Positions 1 through 13,900 of a stretch of DNA of 64,000 nt are shown here, in pieces. The DNA is from Tachypleus tridentatus. Taxonomy: Eukaryota > Arthropoda > Merostomata > Xiphosura > Limulidae. The notes under the pieces were generated by a model. It saw only the letters and a program-made list of their open reading frames with translations. It was not told the origin of the DNA and searched no databases. Position numbers and translations under genes: made by a program. Every line of letters begins with the position of its first letter. Position 1 is the stretch's first letter. The stretch spans positions 142,943,009 to 143,007,008 of the forward strand of contig NC_134834.1 of assembly GCF_004210375.1 (NCBI RefSeq), read 5' to 3'.

Positions 1-140
1 GGAGGACGTTATAATGTGATAGTCGATTCCCGTATTCGATCAGAGAAGCTAAAGACTTGTTGGTGAGAGGCGTTGATCTGTTTACTTCCCTCAAGAGCAG
101 ATAGTTCTCGAGTGGCTTTACGCAATATTCAACAAAAGAA
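1..140 (+). mobile_element. SINE-A, 3' part, diverged
   Basis: Matches the SINE-A body from the gacgttataatgtga motif through agcagatag. It is cut by the window edge or by 5' truncation and is more mutated than most copies. Confidence 0.5.
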
Positions 141-232
141 CGACAAGCAAAAACTCCATGTTTAATAATTGTAACAAGTGGATAACGAAGTATATTGATT
201 GATGTATGACTTTTTTCATACGACGTAACAAG

Positions 233-254
233 TATATATATATATATATATATG
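233..254. repeat. TA microsatellite
   Basis: A short uninterrupted run of alternating T and A. Confidence 0.8.
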
Positions 255-454
255 TTTAATACTGACGTTTAATTACTATTCATTAGGAAATCCTACTCTA
301 TCGATGAAAAGTTTCCTCGAAGGTCAAGGCATTATCGATGACACTAAATGTTGTCATTGTTACTCATAATAGGTTTTATTTTGCAGTTATTTATGTTAAC
401 TTTTTAGCACATATGAAAGTCTTCCACCACAATGCTAAACTCAGCTTTTAAAGT

Positions 455-690
455 CCCTAGCATTGTTAGGACGCTCGATGAAGGTAGCAGGTTCGAATCC
501 CAATCACATAAAACATCTTCACCCTTTCAGCCGTGGAGACTTTATTATGTGACGGTCAATCCCACTGGTTGTTGGTAAATGAGTAGCCCAAAAGTTAGCG
601 GTGGGTGGTATTGACTAGCTGTTTTCCCTCTAGTCTTACACTGCTAATTTAGGGATGGCTAAATTAGCCGTCACTAAACAAACAAATCAG
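455..690 (+). mobile_element. SINE-A, divergent subtype
   Basis: The tRNA-like head with B box ggttcgaatccc is followed by the body (ttcagccgtgg, gacggtcaatccc, ggcggtgggtgg-like). The head resembles the copy at 34186 (ttaggacgctcgat), suggesting a separate subtype. Confidence 0.7.
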
Positions 691-944
691 CTTTTAAACC
701 AATCACGCTTTAATTTTTGATCTGAAACTATTGGGCACCTGGAGGCACAAGTTCAAGGTCACATGAATAAAAACAAAACAAGAAACTGATAATTTTGTTG
801 ATAGAGGTAGCAAATGTAATTTAAAACGCCGGTAATTTTAACTTCAATAGTTTCTTCATCGATAGTTTAGGAATAGCGCGTCATTTTATCATATTTCGGT
901 TATACTTTCTTGGTAGGTTGAGGTAAATTTATTAAGGAATTAAT

Positions 945-1110
945 TAATCGTTTGCCCGGGGTGTTCGAGGTTGTTGTTTTGAATTAAGCACAAAACTACA
1001 CAATAGGATATCTGTGATCTGCCCACTACGGATATCAAAATTCGATTTTCAGCGTTGTAAGTATGCAGACATAACGATATGCCACTGGGGCGCAGGGTGT
1101 TCGAAGATTT
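945..1110 (-). mobile_element. SINE-B (type 1)
   Basis: The reverse complement shows a tRNA-like head (ccagtggc...atcgtta) and tail words gggcagatcacagata and ttaattcaaaac. It belongs to a short family of about 120 bp seen at least ten times in the window. Confidence 0.75.
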
Positions 1111-1524
1111 GCAATCCTCCATCACTTAGCTTGTGACTGAAGTTGAATTAATTAAGCTAATAAAAATAAAACAAATAATAATAATTTTGATAAGTCAGAT
1201 AATACTGATAACGTGCAGCATTCTGTTTCCACATTATTTGTAAGGTTAATATTATTGTAAATTACTCCGTAGGTGTGTGTGATGGAGGTGGAGATGAGAA
1301 CTTTAAGTTGCAAACTGATTAATGGATTTACTTCACTTTTAACTGACTATTCAATTGATTAGATACCAATGTTAGATTCTAGTGAGCTCTTGGACTAATT
1401 TCTTTAATTCAAATTTTATCTTCTTCTTTCACTATCAGCACGTTTACATAGTTTGACACGTTTCTAGCAAACCAAATGATGTTCACTTGGGCCACAATTC
1501 TGACTTATTTATTTTGCCCCGCCT

Positions 1525-1647
1525 TCTTAGTGGTGTAGCGGTAAGTCTGCGAACGTAAAACGATAGAAACTGGGTTTTGAATACATGGTGGGAATTTCAC
1601 AGATAGCGCAATGTGTAACTTAGTGCTTAACTATCAACAAACAAATT
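1525..1647 (+). mobile_element. SINE-B (type 1)
   Basis: Head agtggtgtagcggtaagtct, then a degraded B box, then cagatagcgcaatgtgtaac and a caacaaacaaa tail. It lies just downstream of alkaline phosphatase exon 7 on the gene's strand. Confidence 0.7.
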
Positions 1648-1661
1648 AATTTATTTCTTAC

Positions 1662-1973
1662 TTGTATCAACACCAGTTAAGTTGAGCCTCTTGCCATCTT
1701 CTGTTCCTCTGAATCCTCGACCATTAGTATACATCAAAGTGGTGTATGGCATGTGATCTACATCCGAAATATCTGCCAGTCCTAGGATAGGATTCCCTCG
1801 TGCCGGGTAACCGTTAATTGTTAAAACATGAGAGTGATCGGCAGTTACAACAATTAAAGTGTCCTCTTGATTGGTCAGATGTAAAGCCCTCTCCACTGCT
1901 TTTTCGAATGCGAGTGTGTCTTCCAAAGCCTTCTTTGCAATGCTCTCATGATGGGCGTGGTCAATTCTGCCAC
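1662..1973 (-). CDS. ALP: Alkaline phosphatase coding exon 7
   Basis: Encodes residues 329-432, [20 protein letters not shown] through [10 protein letters not shown] plus one base. It carries metal ligands Asp333 and His337 and the TADHSHV motif (Asp374, His375, His377). NLT at residue 426 is a possible glycosylation site. The acceptor is TTTGCAG. The frame would stop five codons past the proposed donor (ACAA/GTAAGA), but the family continues about 100 residues with a further His ligand. I therefore read a phase-1 donor with the next exon outside the window. No matching exon is seen in 1-1661. Confidence 0.93.
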
Positions 1974-4900
1974 CTGCAAAATAAAATACAACAACAAAGG
2001 TAATGTAAACCTCAGTAATATTTTGTGTAAAGACATTTTCAAATGAAAATAATATACATGTATTTAACAAAAAGGATATAAATATATATTTCGTAAACAG
2101 CAAATAAAGTTCCTTTTAGAAAATTTATACGGAAGGCTTAGGACCTTTAGAGATAAAAAAAATGATAACCGTTCCAAGTTTTAGTCCACTGTTTATATTA
2201 AGATGTGAGTTCCCTGTTGTTGAGCTTTCGGTTGTTTACTGTCAGTCGAAGTTGGTAGCCCAAACCTGTTTTGTGTCAACTTTGAAAACACGAGATAAAA
2301 ACAATAACAGAAACTAGTCTAACATGTCTGATTTTATTCTCTTCGACACGAAACCGGTTGTACGACTTATTCGCCTTGTTGTGGAAGGGTAGATATCTAA
2401 GAACTATTAGAATCGCAATGCGTTAGGTTAAGACTTGAGACGTTTGAAATACCCATACTTAAATGTAAAACGTTGATGTTAATCGTACATACTATATATA
2501 TTTAAGGAACACACAATACTTTAAAAATATCCGCCTAAAAACCAAAACCCTTTAAATCTTAATTCTGAACCGTTTTATATGTTAACCATCATTAGAAAAC
2601 TGTTTAGATTCACTATATCCTGTTTATACTTTCTTTGATACTAGTGGAGAACAAGCAAATTTTATTTTAAGTACTTCACAAACAACTCTAACTTAATTTT
2701 AAGAAGTTTAGTGGCTATAATTAAAATTGAGTACACAAGCAACACAAATTCGTAACCATATGACTATCCTTAGCCATGCTTTTGCATACTTAATACGTTC
2801 CAGAACATAAGATATTCCTTATTAGTCGTCAGTTAAGAACACTGAAACTAATGTTGAATAAATGTTTGCAAGGACAGTGTATATTGCTGCTAGAAACTAC
2901 CAAAGCTTCAACCTTCATCAATTGAATATATTCGGGCAGAACTTTTATTTTCTTTTTGTATATAAGTGGTTACGGAATTGAATGTGACAGATTAACCTAC
3001 AAAAATCACTTTGTTAACAGGTTCGTTGTGTTTTTGTGGAATTTGTTTAAAATTTGCTACAAAATAGGAACATTACTAAAAGACATCAACACAGTAAATA
3101 AATGAAGTACAAAGGAGCATTAATACCAGGATAAATAAAACAGAACTTAAAATGTAAGAGACAAACCAGTCACACCTCTGTCCTCAAGCACCATGAACAG
3201 TGAAATATAGTATAGGAGAACCATTCGATTTACATCTGCTACTGCAGCTCCTGTATCATCTATGATCACAGGGTTTCAAATGTTCCTCAGAGCTGCTATA
3301 CAGTCCGGAAGTTTATGGACTCTAGTGTCCGTCTAGAAGATAAAGGATTATGGTGCAGTACCACTCTGTGAAAGCAATTGATGGTTTTGTTTTTGTTGCT
3401 GTACTATTTATAGCTCTGGATACAAATGCGATAACCAACAAGTGAGTTTATCATCATTTGAAATTGTGTTATAAAGTAACTAAATCAGCTAGTGTGGACT
3501 ATGAAGAAAAGGAGATACAGAATTATTTAAAACTCTAGATACAACTGTGGTAACCAACAATGTATCGAACATTTCTATATACGCTGGACTTGTTTTGATG
3601 TATTATTTTAAATCAAGCCAACAAGCCACACTTATAAGAAACGAATCTAGTCCAACGATAAAAACTGAATCTTTAAACCCACGTATTTATAATGATGATG
3701 TTTAAACCTATGTATTTAAAATAATTACCTTTAAACTTACTGAGTTTAATAACTTGCAAATTCCAGTATTTATAATAGCGATTTAATATTCTGTATTTAT
3801 AACTATGATCTATAAACCCATGTACTTGTTATGATGTTTAAACATATTTATTTAAAGTAATTATTTGTAAACTCGTGTATCTATAACAATAATCTGTATA
3901 CATGTGCTTTTTTAACGTTTAACTATAAAAAACATTAGTATATTGTTCATGTACAACAGCAGTGTTTCTCATATAAGATGGTCTTCAGCATATTTCATTT
4001 CATAGAAACAAGTCATGAATAAATTTACTTACATTTCATACAAACAAGATTAAGTCTTTATTAATTTTACTAACATTATGGGTGAACTAAGAATTAATGA
4101 AAAGTAACTTCTCAGTAAGTCTAAGAATACATTTATAAGACTGATGAGTATAATCAGTTTTATGGATACGATATATGTAGTGTACACTAGCTATTTTGTG
4201 TATTGAAATGTTTAATGTTCCACTCAGATATTTTGTAAACGCTTTCCTTAACTTTCAAAACAAATGTGAAAAGGTACTTGGATGATTTGAATAATTCTCA
4301 CGATATTAATGTTTTATTAACGGTTTAAGTGGGATTAACACAAATATGCGTTGAAATAATTAACAGGTCTTTATTATTGTTTTCATAATTCTAAAACTAG
4401 AGAATAGGTTTAGGTATTAATTAATAGAATAGGTATTAATTAAAAGGTTGTCTTCATCCAGGTGGTATAATAACAGCATGTGTATACAACAACACAGTAA
4501 AGTGTTGTGTAATTTAAAATATTTCCACTATTTACGTTTTCTACTTAAATAAGCGACTATACTTATACTGACCTTCAACCAACAAAAAGAAGCCATTTGG
4601 GTTCTTCTGTAAAATTTTTATAGCTTTTTCCGTCATTTCTGCAATAGATGGCTCTCCGTTATCTTCTTTGTTTCGTTCTATTTCATACTGCATGTGACTG
4701 TATTCAAATAAACCTGCAAAAAAAGATAAAAATTGGTTTGCTTTGTTCTGATTTTCGCGGAAAGTAACACAAGGGCTATCTGCGCTATTCATAACTAATG
4801 TAGCAGTGTAAGACTAGAGAGAAGTCAGCTGGCTTTTTATTATCAACCACCAATTCTTGGGAAACACTTTTACGAACGAATAATGGGATTGATGGTAACA

Positions 4901-7900
4901 TCATAATGCCCCCACCGCTGGAAGGGCAATTATGTTTGGTGTGAAGGGGACTCGAACCCGCGATCCTCGGATCACTAGTCAAGGGCGCCCTAACCACCTG
5001 GCTATGCGTTAAGTGTTAATGACCGCATTCATCTATTTAATTTTTATATATAGTGATAACAGCGTGTACTTGTATGTATTCGCATCGGCACAGCGCTGAT
5101 AACCTATTTTGAAACTTTGTGAACTATATTTAGAAGTGTCAGTTCAACACTCACCCAACAAGTAGTCAGTGTGGTCCGTATCGACTTTTTTGAAATCCTT
5201 CAGGTTGGTGACATATACAGCTGTACGGTTACGGTCTTCCTTGTCTTTAGCCCATTTTGATACTAAGTCCTTGCCATCTTTTCGTAACCCATATTTTTGA
5301 ACTTCTTGGTCAAATAACGTGGTCGAAAGGAAGTGACGTCTTCCGCCACCTAGAATTACCTGTAATATTTTTAAATAAAGTTAACATATTGTTTAACTAA
5401 TTCTAAAATTAGGCTCAAGGTGTAGACTATGCCTTAAAAACAGGTGGTGTGTTATCTACCGCCGAGTATCACTTACAATGTTCCAGATAACTTCAGCAAA
5501 CTCAGTGATGTCGAGAAAACCCACGTGTAGAGAAATATATATGTAAAAACGGCTCGTTTGGGTTGAGAAAATATTTTACATAGAAGAGCGAACAACGTTT
5601 CGACCTTCTTCGGTCATCGTCAGGTTCATAAAGAAAGAAATACCTCTTTTTTACATATAAACTTCAGCAAACTGCTTCACGATGAAACAAATAAAACAGG
5701 AGTGTTTACAACACGTATCGCAACTTAAAGCAACAAACGGGAACATAGATCTTACTAACATTCAAGAACACTAGATCGCTGATTACCCGTTTTTTTAGGC
5801 ATAGTAAAGTTAACTGAAATCAGGTAATAATAAATACATAATTGGTGTTAGAAAAAACCCATAAATATTGCTCTATTATTTCTTACCTCAAAACATAATT
5901 CTTACCGTAAGAGTCGTTGTTCGTGGAAGTTTAAACATAAATAGCACCTAGACTGGACAGTTGTGTCCGGGCCAGACTTTTGAGTAATGGTATTTTCCGA
6001 CAGGCCTCATCGGCATCAGATTTGGAGGTTTAGTGTAGTTGATATAATATATTATTCATTACTTTTACTCACAATTTCAAAGTCCTACATTTCTTATTTA
6101 TTATATATGACATTTGATTATTAAGTAAAGCATTTTTGAATATTTTTTCTAAAGGATTGTTTGTTTTGTTTCTTTGCTGCTCGAGGGCTATCTGCGCTGG
6201 CAGTCCATAATTTAGCAGTGTAAGACTAGAAGGAAAGCAGCTAGTCCTCACCACCCACCGCCAACTCTTGGACTACTCCTTTATCAACGAATAGTGGGAT
6301 TGACCGTCACATTATAACGGCCACACGGCTGAAAGAGCAAGCATGTTTGGTGCGTCGGAGATTCGAACCTGAGACCCTCAACTTACGAGTCGAGTGTCTT
6401 AATTATCTGGCCATGCCGGGCCTTTCCAAAGGAAATGCCATTTCGACACAACATGTTGCGTTTCAGTATATATTATGTTTTATATGTGTTATTCAACTTG
6501 CCTTAAAACCTTTTAACATAGAAAAACGTATGATGTTTGAAAATGCAATAGCAACAAACATACAATGATGTGAAAAAGTTAGGACACCCTATGAAAGCCT
6601 GTGTATTTTTGTAACATTTTTGGATACATAGATATTTAATCTCAATTATAACAATACTGAGAGATTATAGGAATATAACTAAACAATTAAAACTGAAGAA
6701 AAGACTCTTCAAGATCTTCTGTAAATGTAATTCTACAAAAATGCGTATTCTAACTGAGGAAAACGTTAGAACACCCTACCCCCTAATAGCTAGTGTTACC
6801 CCCTTTGACTTAAATAACTGCAGTGAGACGCTTTTTGTAGCCATCTACCAGTTTCTGACATCTGTGTGAAGAAAGTTTGCCCCACTCCTCAATGCAGAAT
6901 TTTTTTAGCTGTGAGATGTTTGAGGGGTTTCTTGCATGTACAGCCCGTTTTAAGTCACCCCACAGCATCTCAATGGGATTAAGATCTGGGCTTTGACTCG
7001 GCCGTTCCAGAACTCTCCATTTCTTAGTTTTTAACCAGTCATTGGTGGATTTACTGGTATGTTTTGGGTCATTATCGTGTTGCAGGGTCCAGTTCTGCTT
7101 CAGCTTTAATTTTCGTACAGATGGTCTCACATGATCCTCAAGCACCCTCTGATACACAGTAGAATTCATGATGGATTCTATGATTGTAAGCTGTCCAGGT
7201 CCTGCTGCAGCAAAGCAGCTGCAAACCATGACACTTCCACCTCCATGCTTCACAGTTGGTATGAGGTTCTTTTCCTGGAATGCTGTATTTGGTTTACGCC
7301 AAAAATGTCCTCTGATTTGGTGTCCAAATAATTCAATTTTGGACTCATCTGTTCAAAGAACATTATTCCAGAAGTCCTGGTCTTTGTCTACATTCTCTCT
7401 GGCAAACTTCAGTTTGGCCTTGATGTTTCTCCTTGCACACCTCCCATGCAAGTTAAACTTCTTCAGTCTCTTTCTGATTGTAGAGGCATGCACTTTCACA
7501 TCAACAGTAGCCGGAGTCTGCTGTAGGTCCCGTGATGACATGTTAGGGTGTTTTGGAGACCTCTTTTAGCATCTTGCGATTTGCTCTCGGGGTGAACTTG
7601 CTTGGACGACCAGACCTGGGCATGTTGGCAGTTGTTTTGAAAGCCCTCCACTTGTTGACTATTTTCCGGACAGTGGAATAGTTGATTTTAAAACCTTTTG
7701 TGATCTTTTTAAATCCCTTACCAGACTCACAAGCTGCTGCAATTTTCTTTCTGAAGGCCTCAGACAGCTCTTTTGCTCTCACCATGGTGCTCACTCTCAC
7801 TTCAACAGTCAGGAACACACCAAACTAAATGTCTGAGATTTAAATAGGGCAAGCCTCATTCAAAATGCTGAGTAACGATCTTCTAATCATGTGCACCTGG

Positions 7901-10900
7901 TGTGATACATCTGTGTGTGAGTTGAGCCATTTTAAGTGGGAATAAATGTGGGGGTGTCCTAACTTTTTCCTCAGTTAGAATATGCATTTTTGTAGAATTA
8001 CATTTATAGAAGATCTTGAAAAGTCTTTTCTTCAGTTTAAACAGTTTAGTTATATTCCTATAATCTCTCAGTATTGTTAAAATGTTACAAAAATACACAG
8101 GCGTTCATAGGGTGTCCTAACTTTTACACATGACTGTAGCCATAGACCCTTGGTGCTTGAAGAGAAAGTAAAAGCGTAAGGGAAACAAACATTAATAACG
8201 CGGTTCCATAACTTTTCGGAAATAATTGTTACAATCAATCGTTACTAAACAATAACAATAAACTCAACTCTTAAAGCATAAAAAATAATTTACTTATTTG
8301 CCTAGGGATAATATAAACTAGGACAAATTAAATGATATAGTTTTCAATCCTTTATGCTTATTTGGTATCTATGTATTTGATTCCAGGCAAAAGTAAATAT
8401 CTTATCAAAACCTTTGCTAAATTTTCAAATATTTCGACATTTCTTGTCTTTGTTTATAGATTTAGTGGCTCTTTTTCGTGGAACTACTACCTAATACCGT
8501 GATAATACTGTGTACACACTCTGTAAGGCCTGGCATGGCCATGTGGTTAAGGCACTCGACACGTAATCCGAGGGTCGCGGGCTCGAATACCCGTTGCACC
8601 AAACATGCCTGCCATTTCAGCCGTGGAAGCGTTGTAATGTGACGGTCAATTCCACTATTCGTTGGTAAAAGAGTAGCGTGAAAATTGGCGGTGGGTGGTG
8701 ATGACTAGCTGCCTTCCCTCTAGCCTTAAACTGCTAAATTAGGGACGTCTAACGCAGATAGCTCTCGTGTAGCTTTGCCAGAAATTCAAAAATAAACAAT
8801 CACTCTGTAAATTATCGGAAATTCGAGATGTGTGATATACGTAACTTAGTCACAAATACGGAAAGAACCATTATGGTGAAAATGTTCAATTAATTTTAGT
8901 TCCATTACTTTGTTACCCAATAAAATTGATTTAAGTTACTGTCCTGTTCTTCCAACCATTATTAGACATTAGAAGTGTGGTGATTTGTTGACTGAGCTAG
9001 CTAGGAAAGCCGCCATATTCTTCCAGTTAAACTGGGATCCTTGACTGTGTTAGCCAATAAGACCGGTTAAAGTTAATGCTGTTATTTTCCTACCAATATC
9101 AGACGTTAGAAGCTTGGTAGATTGTTATCCTTTAGGTTAAAAATGGATAACTGTGGGATGGACTAAAAGCAATGTTGTCAGAACATTTAAGTAGGATCAA
9201 GTGCTTTACATGATTTACCTGCATACGTTTACTCTGATAGTACCGTTAAAGATAACTTTACAGGCTGTACTTCACGCTTCCATCCATTAATCGCCCACAG
9301 TTTATATGTTCAACATAAATGAAGGTGTACTTCCCTACTTGTACTATTTTGGGTTGGAATGTGACAGCTTTTGTACAACCTTTATATTTATAGTCAGAGA
9401 TATTCGAATTTTTACTATTAGTGAAAGAACTCGTCAAATGAGTCACAGTTTGAGGATTATTATAGTCATAAAAGCCAACTGTCGGTTAATCAGTCAATCA
9501 GCTGGTCATGCTCGATTTCTCAGAATTTTGTGAGTGACATGAGTCCAGTTCCACTTTTCTCTCCTAAATATACTTCCACTTTCGATTGCTCGTTCCCATT
9601 TTAGTTGAATTCAATCGCTAACACGGGTGTAAGTAACTCCTAAATTTCGGTACTTTTTTTGATATATAAAAACCTGCCAACAAGAGAGTTTTTATACCAA
9701 GGATTTACTCAGCTCTGAGTGAAATTAGTTTGCCATTTGTTACGTAAGGAAGTTTTGTACGATGATGGAGTATTTATAAGAAATGTAATACTAAGAGAAC
9801 TTTTGCAAAAATGCAATTGATGTGATAAGGAGATAATTGTAATCAATGAATGCTGGGACTCAGAGCCATTCTATTAACCACTATCGGCTAAAAAAATAGT
9901 ATATATAGAAATATGCAAATTAACAATTTTTAGAAAAATAGATAGCACTTACATGCATACTAGCGATTTGCTTATAACTTACATGGTTAAAGTAATGAAA
10001 GTGTCATGTTAATCACTACACCAAATAAGATCTATATGTTTGTTTTTTTGTAAGAGTAACTTCAACTGGTACATTAACTAATATATTCAAAGCTCTAATA
10101 AGGTAAAACAAACACACGGGTATATACCTATATTTCACATTATATCATCATTTTCTTTTCTAATCGCTTCATTCAAATGAGTTACAACGTTTAGTTACGT
10201 ACGTTTATGTTACGTCCTGGCTCGTTTTCTACTAACTGTCGGGCAATGTCCTTGCATCTGGAGGCCTCTTCTGGTTTGTTCTCGTCAGATTCCCAGTTAC
10301 GAAAAGGAGTGTGAGCATAGGCCGCTGCTGGAGTGGCATGAGTCACCCTGGCGGTCGTTATGATACCAGTGTCTTTACCTGAAGACAACATGACGTACTA
10401 TTAGTCTACAATATAATATTAACAATTTGCAAAGCAACGTAAAGCATAATTATATGATTTAGTCTTAGCTTGTTAATTTTGTTTGGTTTGTTTTGAATTT
10501 CGCGCAAAGCTACATGAAGACTATCTGCACTAGCCGTCCATAATTTAGCAGTATAAGACTAGAAGACAACTAGTCATCACCACCTACCGCCAACACTTGT
10601 GTTACTTTTTTACCAACGAATAGTGGAATTTATTGTAACATTATAACTCACCCACGGCTGAAAGGGCGAGCATGTTTGGTGTGACGGAAATTCGAAACCT
10701 CGACCCTCAGCTTACGAGTCGAGTGCCTTAGCCACCTGGCCATGCCGGACCTAGGTTGTTAATCAAAAGGACGTCTTTTGTACAAAGGTTACGAATATAA
10801 TTTGTATTAGTTAGCGCATGAAAACAACGCCACACTCCTCTTATGCTATAGTTCAAGTGACGTCATCTGTCCATCTTACCCACATGTGCACAATCATTCA

Positions 10901-13900
10901 AGCGAGTCTGTATTTTATGGAAAACAGCGAAGATAGTTTTTACGAATTTTAAGAAAGAAGCTGAAACTGAGCTTGAGAAAGTTATACAACGTTACTGTTA
11001 ACAAGAAAATGTTTAAACAATTCCCAAAGTTTATAAATTCGCAAGGATTGGTACACCAATCCGTCCAAGATCGCTATCATCTTACACTGACCTCTAGCTT
11101 TGTGTTCTTAAAAATTTATTAGTGAATTCACGCTAAAGACCAGTTTTATGTTTGCTGAATGAAGATAAAAAAACAAGTATTATCTTGAAACGCCTATATG
11201 ATTGCGTTTTAAAAGATTATACAAGTACAAGCAAAATATATGCTTCTTTATCTAAATATATCTTTTCCCAAGGTGTAAAATAGGCTCTCAAAGAATCAAG
11301 TTTTGTTTTCAATATCACAATCTACAATCAGGCTTACGGTGTGGCTATGGATTAAATTTAAAAATTATGACTTGTAAGTCATAATTCTTATAAGTCTTGT
11401 ATAATAATATTAATAGTCTAGCGACGAATCAAATTTAGGAACGTTGACATTACCATATGATGATGTAGTTATAATCCTTCTTTAGCTATGTTTCTTGTAT
11501 GTTCATAGTAAAATGGTTGAATGAATGAAAATCATAGCAAGTTAATGATACTTTAGTAAATGACTATTTACCTGATTTAAAAACCGTCTTAACAATAAAC
11601 ATCAAAGTACTGATTACATCAGGTATAGAAACTTAGTCTTCGGCATAATTCCTTCGTACAATACTAAGAAGCTTTGTAAGGTTATAAAATTAGGCTAACT
11701 GTACAGACGACAGCTAAGGTGTTTCACGTAGCATATACATTGGCAAAGATAATTTGGTATATCAAACTGGCGAAAAATATTTAATGACATAATCAAGAAG
11801 AAAAGTACCCTAAAACCTATAATGGAAAGAATACATTGATTAGTCATTTATGTAGTCCTAAATCAATCCAAACATTAAGCCAAAAATGACAAAATATGCC
11901 TTCTGTACTTTGAAACTAATTCAAGAAGTATTTAATTTTAAACATAAGAAAAAATAAAAATTTAATGAAATCTAGCTGTCCCTAGTTTAGCATTGATATA
12001 CTAGAGGAAAGTTAACTAGTCTACACCACCCACAGCCAGCTATTGGGATACTCTTTACCAATGAAAAGTAGCATTGACTATCACATTATAATGCCCTCAT
12101 GGCTTAAGGGGCGGGCCCGGCATGGCCAGGTGTTTAAGGCACTCGACTCGTAATCCAAGAGTTGCGGGTTTGAATTCTCGTCACACCAAACATGCTCGCC
12201 CTTTCAGCCGTGGAGGTGTTATAATGTGCGGTCAATCCCACTATTCGTTGGTAAAATAGTAGCCCAAAGGTTGACGGTGGGTGGTGATGACTAGTCATAC
12301 ACTGCTAAATTAGGGACGGCTAGCGCAGATAGTTCTTGTGCAGCTTTGCGCGAAATTCAAAACAAACCAAACCAAACTTAAAGGATCATAAACATACATG
12401 GAGCATAGCTAAAGAGGGCTCATAACTCCATCATAATATAGCAGTGTTAAATTTTAACATTCCTAAATTTGATCGATATAAAAGCCATCAGAAATATTAT
12501 AGAAGATTTTATTAATGTCCTGATTCTTATATTTAATTTATAGCCACACCATCAACCTGATTGTACAATATTTTATTGAAGTCCTAATCAATCAAAGAGA
12601 TAATGCTAGGCCTCTATAAATAGAAATATAATAGATTACTATTTATATAAACGCTTAAAAATAGCAGTTGTTTGCTGTTATTTTACAGACGTTAACAAAT
12701 GCGTTACACATGAATATACTTACAGACGTCCACAGATTTGTAGTGGTGTAAACTTACTAGTATAAAGCGGTGAATGTTAGAAACAACAACCAACATTTAC
12801 ATAAAAAAACAGTTGCGCACTAGATTCCAAGCTCGGGGATTATACCAATGTTCTGTCACCGATGCTTTAGGGAAGTGTGATATCAATATAACGATGCTTT
12901 AGGGAAGTGTGATCAATATAACGATGCTTTAGGGAAGTGTGATATCAATATAAGAGATCTGGGAGATGACTCGATTGGTTACCAATGGAAAGCAAATTTT
13001 CAGTATCAAAGTTACAGTTATAATTCATTTGACTTTAAAGATAAATATATAAACATAAATATTTAAACTTCTCCACTAAAACTTTTATTTACTTTTTATT
13101 CATTTTCTGCCTAGTTTTTATTTGTTGTTTCTTTTTTTAATTTTGCGCAAAGCTACACGAGAACTATCTGTGCAAGCTGTCCCTAATTTTGCAGTGTAAG
13201 ACTAGAGGGAAGGCAGCTAGTTATTACGACCCACCGCCAACTCTTGGGCTACTCTTTTACCAACGAATAGTGGGGTTGATCGCCACATTATAACGTTGAA
13301 AGGGCAAGTATGTTTGTTACGACGGGGATTCGAACCCACGATCCTCGGATTACGAGACGAACGCCTTAATCTGGCCATGCTGGGCCTACCTGAACACGAA
13401 CAAGAGCAGTCTTTACCCTGATCACGCGTACTTGAGAACTAATTCCTGGACACAGTAATTCCACCAAGCAAGGAAGTGACAGACCTCGTCACAACCTAGA
13501 GACCTAATACGAGGTCTGTTCAAAAAATACGCGGACTGACGTCATAAAACAAAATGTACTTTATTTAGAAGTTACAGGTCTGGGACCCCTTCAAAGTACT
13601 CTCCTCCCCAACGCACACACTTATCCCAACGGTGTTTCCACTTGTTGAAACAGTCCTGGTACGCTTCTTTTGTAATGTCCTCCAGCTCCTTCGTCGCATT
13701 TGCCTTAATCTCGGGAATCGTCTCAAATCTTCTTCCTGTCAAGGGTCTTTTGAATTTGGGGAACAAGAAAAAATCGCAAGGAGCAAGGTCAGGTGAGTAG
13801 GGGGGTGGGGAAGAACAGTGATCGAGTGTTTGGCCAAAAACTCACGAGTTCTGAGGGCTGAATTTCGCAGCAACACGGTGCATCTTCAATTTTTCGGTCA

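Noticed and set aside
1651..2103. A 150-residue protein starting [13 protein letters not shown]
   Set aside because: The start lies in intron 6; only 1662-1973 matches alkaline phosphatase, bounded by good splice sites.
7168..7569. Plus-strand ORF as a gene
   Set aside because: It is the antisense shadow of the Tc1 transposase.
8527..8610. Real tRNA gene
   Set aside because: A and B boxes are present, but the same head recurs dozens of times attached to a SINE body, and arms carry mismatches. It is a SINE promoter, not a functional tRNA.
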